From Lachnospiraceae bacterium (GTDB taxonomy: Bacteria; Bacillota; Clostridia; Lachnospirales; Lachnospiraceae), in NCBI GenBank assembly GCA_017428265.1, contig JAFRRD010000006.1:1-38057 (forward strand): a stretch of DNA of 38,057 nucleotides. Reading direction: 5' to 3'. The first letter of the stretch is position 1. Every line of letters starts with the position of its first letter. Shown here in pieces: positions 32,236 through 38,057 of the stretch. Made by a program: the position numbers and the translations under genes. The notes under the pieces were generated by a model. That model saw only the letters and a list, made by a program, of their open reading frames with translations. It did no database searches and was not told the origin of the DNA.

Positions 32236-33045
32236 TTACAGCTTTTCGGCAAATGCTTCGATCAGGCGGTTGACCGTTTCCGGCGCGTCGGTGTTGGAGT
32301 TGTGGCCGGCGCCTTTGATCCATTCGATCGGGATCCCGGTCTCCTTGTGCCACGCCTTGTTGTAGCGGATGCAGGAACCCGCGCGGTCTTTCTCGCCGCA
32401 GATAAGAAGGGCGGGACATTTCAGTTCATAGGGCAGGTCGGCCTCCATCGCTTCCGCGAGGATCTTCATGCCGTGCCCGGACAGCTTTGCATAGCGGTCC
32501 TTGTCGCCGTCGTAGGTCATCATGATGTCATGCATCAGCTTCCGGCCGTACTCCGATGTCGCAACGCCGTTCGTCCCGGTCTTCAGGAGCGATTTCCACG
32601 GGTACCAGCGGTAGACCGGCTCCATCTTTTTCAGCAGGCTGATCTCCGCGGCGGTGACGTATTTTCGCTGCAGCGGTGCGGAATCGACGGAAATAAAGCC
32701 CTTCATCTTCCCGGGGAAGAGTTGGGCGTACATCTGCCCGACGTAGCCGCCCATGGACTGGCCGATGATCAGCGGGGCGTCGATGCCTTCCTGCGCGAGG
32801 ATCGCATCCAGCCAGCGCGCCTTATCGGCAAGGTCGAAATCAAAGGAAAACGGCCAGGAGGCGGCGTGCCCGGGAGCATCCCAGACAAAGACGCGGTATT
32901 TGTCCTCAAAATATTCGATCTGTTTTTCGAACAGGCGGTGGTCGGCGGTCAGGCCGGGCAGGAAGACGAGGGTGAGAGGAGAGTCTTTCTCATTGATCCA
33001 ATAGTGGATCGTCCCGCAGGGCGTTGTATAGGTCTTTTCCGTCAT
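32236..33045 (-). CDS. Alpha/beta hydrolase
   Basis: 269 residues from the ATG at 33045 (MTEKTYTTPCG); AAAGG lies 11 bases upstream, while a GTG at 33054 would be too close to that site. Triad positions: VFLPGLTADH oxyanion block, nucleophile elbow IGQSMGGYVG, acid LICGEKDRAG and base GAGHNSN. It resembles general AB-hydrolase 1 family esterases. It begins inside the last codons of the APH-GNAT gene (overlap about GTGA/ATG) and is separated by 51 nt from the next hydrolase, with which it shares little beyond the fold. Confidence 0.85.
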   Translation of the reverse strand: MTEKTYTTPCGTIHYWINEKDSPLTLVFLPGLTADHRLFEKQIEYFEDKYRVFVWDAPGHAASWPFSFDFDLADKARWLDAILAQEGIDAPLIIGQSMGGYVGQMYAQLFPGKMKGFISVDSAPLQRKYVTAAEISLLKKMEPVYRWYPWKSLLKTGTNGVATSEYGRKLMHDIMMTYDGDKDRYAKLSGHGMKILAEAMEADLPYELKCPALLICGEKDRAGSCIRYNKAWHKETGIPIEWIKGAGHNSNTDAPETVNRLIEAFAEKL

Positions 33046-33050
33046 GTGCG

Positions 33051-34625
33051 TCACATCCTTTCCGAACGGAGTGTGTCAGGGAGATCTTCCCGGGATCGCA
33101 TTGCTTCCCATTCCTCCCGGGTCATGAGGTTGACGTGGCCGGTGCGTGTCTCGCCGAGTTGCGAAACGGGGACGTTCTCCGACTTCCATTGATAGCGAAA
33201 ACCGAGCTTTTCCTGAACGCGCTTCGACTTCTCGTTGCCGTCATAATAGCCGCACCAGACCCGGGCAAGATGCAGGTCTTCAAAGGCGTGGCGGAGCATC
33301 TCCCGCGCCGCCTCCGGGACGAGCCCGCGGCCCCAGTAGGGCACGCCGATCCAGTAGCCGAGTTCCATCTCGTCGTCCTTTTCGGCCAGGTCGTTCCGGT
33401 GCAGGCCGATGCTGCCGACGGGCAGCCCGGTCTCTTTCAGCACGATGGCATAGGTCTCCGGTGCCGACAAAACGCCGCGGATGACCTCCCGGCTGTTTTC
33501 AACGCTCGTGTGCACCGGCCAGCCGGCGGCCGGACCGACGCGCGGGTCGCTCGCATAGCGGAAGCATTCTTCCGCGTCCGCCTCCGTCCAGGGGCGGAGG
33601 AAGAGTCTTTCGGTTTCAAGGGTCATGGTGTTGTCACTTCCTGTGCGGTGGACTTCTGCCGCCGGGATCCGGCGCTCGGCGTACCACTTCGGGATGATCT
33701 GCCGGAAGGAATCAAAGTCCGCGAAGGCTCTTTCGGCCCTTTTGACCATGCCGTTGATCTCGGCCTGCCCGAAGGGCTCGGCCCACTTGATGGAATAGAG
33801 GGACGCGTGCGCCACATAGACCGCGTTGGCGGCCCAGAAATCGGACGGCACGGCATCATCGAAGTACGCATCGATCTGGCCGAGGCAGTAAGGAATACTG
33901 ACCTCCGTCCCGAAGCTTTCCAGCTTGTAGAATTCCTCGTACGGGTCGCCGACCTCCCAACGGTTGAAATCGATCACGCCGACCGAGCCGTCATTCATGA
34001 AGATCAGGTTTCCCGGGTGAAAATCCCCGTGCTGATAGACCGGCGGCTGTTGCCAGATCCGGTCGATGTTCTTCCGGACATAGCGAATCGCGGTCTCGTC
34101 GTCCGGGAGCCGGAGAGCCGATGCTTCATAGCGGGCAAGCTGCAACAGCTTTTTCTCTTTCTTCGTCTTCCGGGGGATGTCGCACTCTTCGAGCGGGACG
34201 GAATGGATCTCCCTCAAAATGGCGCCGGCTTCGCGGCCGAGCCGGTACTGCTCCGCCTCGGAAAGCTTAGGCAGTGCCTCCTCCAGATCGCAGCCGTCGA
34301 CCCAGGAAAGAAGCATATAGACGTTCCTGCCGTCATTGCACACGCCGAATTCAAGCGGCATGGACATGGGAAAGCCGAGCTTCGCATATTTTTCGATGAT
34401 CCCGAATTCTTTCTTCTTGTCCTCGTACTGTGCGATATCGGCGGCACGCAAAAGCAGCTGCCCGCCCGAGACGGTGCGGATGACGTATTTGACATCACTG
34501 GACCAGCCCTTGTTCAGCGGCTCAATCGATGCCCAGTCTTTGCCTGATGCGATATCGGAAAACATGTCCATTTCTTTGCCTTGTTCTTCCTGCCCAGACT
34601 GTATGCCGGCGTTGGCTTTTATCAT
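33051..34625 (-). CDS. APH-like phosphotransferase fused to RimJ/RimL-type GNAT
   Basis: 524 residues. Residues about 20-325 are an aminoglycoside phosphotransferase-family kinase: HGDFHPGN (199-206, catalytic Asp201 and metal-binding Asn206) and VIDFNRW (Asp219, metal site). Residues 334-524 are a RimJ/RimL-type acetyltransferase: MTLETERLFLRPWTEADA, ELGYWIGVPYWGRGLVPEA (acetyl-CoA loop) and VQEKLGF. The GNAT part opens with a normal Met (base 33626) that has AGGAAG about ten bases upstream, as if it were once a separate gene and could still be translated alone. The order is the reverse of the known AAC(6')-APH(2'') enzyme and the GNAT type differs, so aminoglycoside resistance is only a possibility. 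Confidence 0.85.
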   Translation of the reverse strand: MIKANAGIQSGQEEQGKEMDMFSDIASGKDWASIEPLNKGWSSDVKYVIRTVSGGQLLLRAADIAQYEDKKKEFGIIEKYAKLGFPMSMPLEFGVCNDGRNVYMLLSWVDGCDLEEALPKLSEAEQYRLGREAGAILREIHSVPLEECDIPRKTKKEKKLLQLARYEASALRLPDDETAIRYVRKNIDRIWQQPPVYQHGDFHPGNLIFMNDGSVGVIDFNRWEVGDPYEEFYKLESFGTEVSIPYCLGQIDAYFDDAVPSDFWAANAVYVAHASLYSIKWAEPFGQAEINGMVKRAERAFADFDSFRQIIPKWYAERRIPAAEVHRTGSDNTMTLETERLFLRPWTEADAEECFRYASDPRVGPAAGWPVHTSVENSREVIRGVLSAPETYAIVLKETGLPVGSIGLHRNDLAEKDDEMELGYWIGVPYWGRGLVPEAAREMLRHAFEDLHLARVWCGYYDGNEKSKRVQEKLGFRYQWKSENVPVSQLGETRTGHVNLMTREEWEAMRSREDLPDTLRSERM

Positions 34626-34631
34626 TGCTGT

Positions 34632-34946
34632 TTACTTCTGTTTCTTCGGCGCGGGCAGCTCGTCGACCATCGCTTCCAGGAGCCTCTCCAGAAACTCCCG
34701 GTTTTCCACGTCGTCCACGAGCAGCATTTCCTTTGCACCTTCATACGGCAGCTCGCGGTCAGCGTCCGGCATCATGGTCTCGGCGGCTTTCACCGGCTTT
34801 ACCAGGAAGCGGTCATCGTAAATGCCCCCGACTGCCTTCCCGCGATAATAGATGATGTATTCGCCCATCATCGCGCGGTAAGTGACGCCGTCCAGCCCCG
34901 AAAGCTGGTCCAGGATGAATTCCAGATATTCTTTGCTGGATGCCAT
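34632..34946 (-). CDS. TfoX N-terminal domain protein
   Basis: 104 residues from the ATG at 34946 with GGAGGG upstream. The TfoX-N fold is recognised from FILDQLSGLDGVTYRAMMGEYI, YYRGKAVGGIYDDRFLVK and the C-terminal EFLERLLEAMVDELPAPK. Stand-alone TfoX-N proteins of about 100 residues are common in Firmicutes and lack the second domain found in the competence regulator Sxy/TfoX of gamma-proteobacteria, so a competence role is not supported. It lies 6 nt before the APH-GNAT gene. Confidence 0.88.
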   Translation of the reverse strand: MASSKEYLEFILDQLSGLDGVTYRAMMGEYIIYYRGKAVGGIYDDRFLVKPVKAAETMMPDADRELPYEGAKEMLLVDDVENREFLERLLEAMVDELPAPKKQK

Positions 34947-34956
34947 GGTCCCTCCG

Positions 34957-35355
34957 TCAGCTGTACATCGCCAGTTCAGCCGAATCCAGGTACTGGCACA
35001 TGGACAGATTGAATTTCTCATAGTCGGCTTCGGCAAATTCTTCGGTTGCGCAGGCGACCGTCACTCGGACGAGATCCAACTGGTTGAAAAAGGTGATCAT
35101 GATCGGAACGCCGATGAGCCCCGAAACGCCGCGCACCGTCAGATGCCCGGATTCTTCGAGGGAAAGGATCTCCTCCTCGTCGTTTACGGATATTTTGGCG
35201 TCGTCTCCCGCATTTCCGCTGAGGATCTCGGGATCTTTCATGTCGTGGTAGATCAGCTGCACCGCCTTGCATATTCGGCTCCAACCGACCCGGTAGGTCA
35301 GATTCCATTCGGAATACAGCCAGCCGCCGCCTTTTTTAACACCCACAAGTTTCAT
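34957..35355 (-). CDS. Hypothetical protein
   Basis: 132 residues, starting at the ATG with GGAGG seven bases upstream. I do not recognise the family. It begins MKLVGVKKGGGWLYSEW and has a hydrophobic patch (SGLIGVPIMITFF) that is too short and polar-flanked to be a clear membrane helix, and an acidic C-terminus. It is 10 nt upstream of the TfoX-N gene and clearly part of the same operon, possibly its first full-size gene. Confidence 0.65.
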   Translation of the reverse strand: MKLVGVKKGGGWLYSEWNLTYRVGWSRICKAVQLIYHDMKDPEILSGNAGDDAKISVNDEEEILSLEESGHLTVRGVSGLIGVPIMITFFNQLDLVRVTVACATEEFAEADYEKFNLSMCQYLDSAELAMYS

Positions 35356-35410
35356 CACACACCTCCGTAAAGCTGTCCGCGCCGCCGTCCGGTGGCCCGC
35401 TTCAAATGCC

Positions 35411-35476
35411 TCAGATCATCTTGTATAGCTCGTAGCAGTTATGCTCTTTGAGGACGTCTTTCAGTTCATAGATCAT
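35411..35476 (-). CDS. Possible 21-residue small protein or gene remnant
   Basis: An ATG frame encoding MIYELKDVLKEHNCYELYKM plus a final Ile, with AAAGGAG at an ideal six bases before the start. It lies 55 nt before the 132-residue hypothetical gene, on the same strand. The sequence reads like the first helix of a longer protein, so it may be a truncated gene, a leader peptide for the operon, or a real small protein. Confidence 0.35.
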   Translation of the reverse strand: MIYELKDVLKEHNCYELYKMI

Positions 35477-35628
35477 ATCGGGCTCCTTTGTTCCATCTGT
35501 CTCTATTTGGCCCGCGTGGTCACTGCGGCGCATTCGCAGTGCCTTGGAATGATTAGAATAATAGTATAATCTTCTTGTCTCGACCGGGCCTGAAAACTAT
35601 GCCGCTTCCCCCCTGTCAGGTAATAAAG

Positions 35629-36480
35629 CTAAGGGTTTAGCGCGAAACCAAAGATTGCGTTTAGTTTCTCGGCATTGATACCATCTCTTGCATGCCATCT
35701 GTTGACGGGATATGCAAAGTCATTTTTGTATTCTACCGGATCCCTTTCATATTCATTCGCAAAGTACGTATCATAAGCTGGGAAATCATTGCTTGCAAGA
35801 ATGCCGCAGATTCCCAACTCACCCAACAAAACCGATAATTCATCTTTATTGCTCTTCAATATTTTTGCTTTTGTAATCGTGTCTCTCAGCCTGCCTGCTT
35901 TGTCTGAACTGTTCAAACGGTTAACGCAGGATAGTATTTCCATAAAGATTCGTTTATCTTCTTCAGTGGGCATAACTTTCGGAAGGTCTATAAAACGCTC
36001 CAAATCAAAAAGCGCGTAATTGATATCGATGTCACCGATAGGACTGCCGCCGTATTTGTACCGCAGCCAATTATCAAAGTTATATCCGAATCTTATATTT
36101 GATCGCCTCGGTATCGTATCAAACGCTGACCATCCGCAAAGATAACAGTGGTCACCAGCCGTTGCAAGCGTTTCATTATAACTCTTCATAAAATCATGTT
36201 CAGGAACAGCGCTCAAGTAATAATAACTCCCCAGGGCTGATCGGTATTCAAGTTTTCGTGTAGATAAACTGAAAAGAAAAGCATTCGCTATGTCGTGAGG
36301 ATCAATCTGCGAGAGAAGATAGTGCCTTCTGTTTAAAGCTTCTGAATGAGATTCATATTTGGGATAATCAAAGAGATAACCTTGTTTCTTTGCAACAGAT
36401 AATTCTTCTTCGGATATGTTTATTTCACTCCAATTTGTTCCCTTGAACAAAGCAAATAATGTTTTCAAACCCTCATCCAT
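35629..36480 (-). CDS. Hypothetical protein
   Basis: 283 residues from the ATG at 36480 (MDEGLKTLFALFKG), which has AAGGTGAG upstream; ten extra codons before it are not needed. I do not recognise the family. The protein is mostly helical and acidic, without signal peptide or membrane helix; HCYLCGWSAFD holds a lone CX2C. The DNA is clearly more A+T-rich than the genes to the left, which suggests later acquisition. It lies 7 nt after the CDP-alcohol phosphatidyltransferase gene, so the two are probably transcribed together. Confidence 0.7.
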   Translation of the reverse strand: MDEGLKTLFALFKGTNWSEINISEEELSVAKKQGYLFDYPKYESHSEALNRRHYLLSQIDPHDIANAFLFSLSTRKLEYRSALGSYYYLSAVPEHDFMKSYNETLATAGDHCYLCGWSAFDTIPRRSNIRFGYNFDNWLRYKYGGSPIGDIDINYALFDLERFIDLPKVMPTEEDKRIFMEILSCVNRLNSSDKAGRLRDTITKAKILKSNKDELSVLLGELGICGILASNDFPAYDTYFANEYERDPVEYKNDFAYPVNRWHARDGINAEKLNAIFGFALNP

Positions 36481-36487
36481 TATCTTC

Positions 36488-37021
36488 TCACCTTCTTGTA
36501 TGGCAGTCATTCAATGCATAACCAGCATTGCTTTCTCCTGTTTTACATCTGATCAGGTGTCCTTCCTGTACCGCTGCAAATGTTGCCGCGGCGCTGACGG
36601 CAGCTCCGCTGTATTTCAGATCAATGAATGTCAGCGTCAGCGGGAGCACAAAAAGCAGTATTCCCGTCAGCTTATTCATCATTGTATGCAGGACAACGAT
36701 TTCCTTACGCATGACATATCCGGAGATCAGGTTGAGCGCCCTGATCACGGCGATTACGATGATCCAGATGATCAGCCAGGCCGGCACGTGAATGACCGGG
36801 ATCAGCTTGATCAGACACACAGCGACCAGGACGAAATCAGCCGCTGTATCAAACTTCGATCCGAACGCGCTGACAGTGCTCGTTTTCCGTGCAATAGCCC
36901 CGTCTGCCATGTCGCTGAGCCCGGCAGTGATGTACAGGACATAAAACGCCGGTGAAAACACAGGGCAGAAGAGCAAAGCGATACTGCAGACGATCCGGAT
37001 GCCGGTGATAAGGTTGGCCAT
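36488..37021 (-). CDS. CDP-alcohol phosphatidyltransferase family protein
   Basis: 177 residues with the full CDP-OH-P motif: D37-x2-D40-G41-x2-A44-R45-x8-G54-x3-D58-x3-D62 (SDMADGAIARK through FDTAADF), the metal site that transfers a phosphatidyl or other phospho-alcohol group from a CDP carrier. Five to six hydrophobic helices place it in the membrane. It is a small relative of PgsA-type enzymes. The acceptor alcohol is not predictable. The C-terminus (about 25 residues, GHLIRCKTGESNAGY onward) is hydrophilic and unlike the family. It follows the VOC gene by one base. Confidence 0.88.
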   Translation of the reverse strand: MANLITGIRIVCSIALLFCPVFSPAFYVLYITAGLSDMADGAIARKTSTVSAFGSKFDTAADFVLVAVCLIKLIPVIHVPAWLIIWIIVIAVIRALNLISGYVMRKEIVVLHTMMNKLTGILLFVLPLTLTFIDLKYSGAAVSAAATFAAVQEGHLIRCKTGESNAGYALNDCHTRR

Positions 37022-37022
37022 G

Positions 37023-37385
37023 CTAAACCGGTGTCCCCACTTCGATCAGGTTGCCGTCCGGATCGTAGAAACGTATGACTTTCTGCCCCCAGCTGTGGGT
37101 CATCAGTCTGTTGACGTATTTTACTTCCGGATAATATTTCTCAAGTTTCTCCGCAAAACCTTCTATGTCACGTTCTTCAAAATAGAGCTCGCTGGCATTG
37201 TTCTCCGGAATGATTTCTTGCCCGAGAAACTCTTTCCAGTATTTCTCCTCCTGCAGGACCAATCCTTCTGTCAGGATCATATTTCCGTCATTGTCAACGA
37301 TCGTCTCAAGACCGAACAGATAATGGTAGAACTGCCGGGATCTTTCAATGTCCTTTACAACGATCAGTACATTTTTTAACCTCAT
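37023..37385 (-). CDS. VOC family protein (glyoxalase/bleomycin-resistance/dioxygenase fold)
   Basis: 120 residues, one VOC unit of paired beta-alpha-beta-beta-beta modules: MRLKNVLIVVKDIERSRQFYHYLFGLE at the N-terminus and VIRFYDPDGNLIEVGTP at the C-terminus (with the metal-ligand Glu). VOC proteins bind metals and bleomycin-type or small electrophilic ligands, and single-unit members act as dimers. The substrate is unknown. The ATG has AAAGG about 11 bases upstream. It leads the three-gene group VOC, CDP-alcohol phosphatidyltransferase, hypothetical. Confidence 0.85.
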   Translation of the reverse strand: MRLKNVLIVVKDIERSRQFYHYLFGLETIVDNDGNMILTEGLVLQEEKYWKEFLGQEIIPENNASELYFEERDIEGFAEKLEKYYPEVKYVNRLMTHSWGQKVIRFYDPDGNLIEVGTPV

Positions 37386-37518
37386 TTCAGATCATCCTTT
37401 CTGAAAATGATTCTGTTGTTTTGACCCGACACGGGTGTCATGGTCTCGGAAAACTGGAATTTGTCAGTATCCCTTATAAATCCTTCCCATGCTTCATTTG
37501 GAATTCATTTAGTTTTTA

Positions 37519-38034
37519 TTATAATTCCAGGATAGCGGGCATCTCTTCTCCGGGTTTATCCTTAAAGCATTGAGGCTGTTCGACAAAACCAAATGAAGCA
37601 TACAGCTTCTTTGCTGTTTCATTTTCAGGCTCATAACTCAGCCAGCAATACTTCTTTTTACCGCTTGGCCAGGTTCGAATGAACTCTAAAGCCAGCTCCA
37701 TTGCTTTTCTTCCGTATCCTCTGCCCTGATATCTTTTATCGATCATCAGTCTCCAGATGCAATAATTGTCAAAAATGAAATCCGGATTTCCTTCTTCTCT
37801 TTCTTCTTCAGAGGCCCCGCAGCCGATCATCAAAAAGCCAACAGGTTTGCCGTTACGGCATATGGCGAAAGGATAAGGAGGATAACCGTTCGTCAAAGCG
37901 ACATATGCTTCCGCTAAAGAGCACATATTGGATGCTACGAATTCCTTTTGTTTCCTGTTTACATTCAACCCAAATAGTACTTTCACATAATTTTTATAAG
38001 TGATCTTTTCTAACGTGATAACATCTTTTTTCAT
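37519..38034 (-). CDS. GNAT acetyltransferase, polyamine-acetyltransferase-like
   Basis: 171 residues, complete within the window with GGAGG before the ATG. The acetyl-CoA loop is intact: RLMIDKRYQGRGYGRKAMELAL, followed by CWLSYEPENETAKKLYASFGF, a block typical of the spermine/spermidine acetyltransferase group (BltD/PaiA type). Residues 1-60 (KNYVKVLFGLNVNRKQKEFV) also fit that group. The likely role is acetylating a polyamine or related amine in the cytoplasm. The gene is A+T-rich like its neighbours at this end. The 133 nt between it and the VOC gene hold no gene and no clear terminator. Confidence 0.85.
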   Translation of the reverse strand: MKKDVITLEKITYKNYVKVLFGLNVNRKQKEFVASNMCSLAEAYVALTNGYPPYPFAICRNGKPVGFLMIGCGASEEEREEGNPDFIFDNYCIWRLMIDKRYQGRGYGRKAMELALEFIRTWPSGKKKYCWLSYEPENETAKKLYASFGFVEQPQCFKDKPGEEMPAILEL

Positions 38035-38057
38035 TCGCTGAACACCTCCGCAGATCC

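Noticed and set aside
34632-34946. Competence regulator TfoX/Sxy
   Set aside because: Only the N-terminal domain is present; such stand-alone proteins in Firmicutes have no shown link to competence.
35544-35570. Plus-strand promoter (TTGGAA, TATAAT at 35565-35570)
   Set aside because: The spacer is only 15 bp and no plus-strand gene lies downstream; the match is likely chance in A+T-rich DNA.

Overview
The window reads as chromosome of a GC-rich anaerobic Firmicute, most likely a Clostridia-class gut or rumen bacterium. This is inferred from strong AGGAGG-type ribosome sites, sigma-A-like promoters (TTGACA/TATAAT with 17 bp spacers), simple hairpin-plus-T-run terminators, and the gene set: Fhs, FchA, FolD and 5-formyl-THF cyclo-ligase in one operon, a compact-cluster iron-sulfur flavoprotein, DUF362, and a TetM-like GTPase joined to a Rae1-type nuclease. 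No rRNA, tRNA, CRISPR array, insertion sequence or prophage gene was recognised. The two ends (1 to about 610, and 35.4 to 38 kb) are visibly more A+T-rich than the middle and look accessory.

Layout. 1-467 holds the tail of an unknown gene and 389 nt of non-coding DNA with strong inverted repeats. 468-1427 is a lipoprotein gene broken by an in-frame TAA and cut at its 3' end. 1584-6705 (minus) is a catabolic operon: deoD, a P1/S58 self-processing hydrolase, a DUF362 protein, an M20 carbamoylase-type amidohydrolase and pepT. Divergent from it, 6914-9290 (plus) carries a hypoxanthine/uracil-DNA-glycosylase-type enzyme, a radical SAM protein, an HExxH metallopeptidase-like protein and a small orphan. 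The two operons share face-to-face overlapping promoters with repeated CAAAACG half-sites. 9396-13783 (minus) encodes a large beta-helix surface protein, an S66 LD-carboxypeptidase and a GNAT protein. 13878-15552 (minus) is trpS plus an HD-domain protein.

15692-18310 (plus) encodes an 872-residue tetracycline-protection-type GTPase fused to a C-terminal NYN nuclease domain. A Y-shaped REP-like repeat separates it from a convergent PlsC-type acyltransferase with a zinc ribbon (18475-19746). 19917-25025 (plus) holds an RraA-like gene and then the one-carbon operon fhs, fchA, folD, 5-formyl-THF cyclo-ligase and a flavoprotein. FolD lacks the usual catalytic lysine of the cyclohydrolase reaction, which fits having FchA beside it. 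25121-26595 (minus) encodes an ICMT-like membrane methyltransferase and an alpha/beta hydrolase. 26788-28886 (plus) encodes a MATE transporter with a cytoplasmic SpoIIAB/RsbW-like ATPase domain, followed by a free STAS protein.

28962-38034 (all minus) is a long run of small accessory enzymes: a methyltransferase that has lost its SAM-binding core by an in-frame deletion, several GNATs, a YdeI-like protein, an HD phosphohydrolase, two alpha/beta hydrolases, an APH-GNAT fusion, a TfoX-N protein, a CDP-alcohol phosphatidyltransferase, a VOC protein and unknowns. The best candidates for undescribed biology are the GTPase-nuclease fusion, the MATE-kinase/STAS pair, and the shared control region between purine nucleoside phosphorylase and the glycosylase operon.
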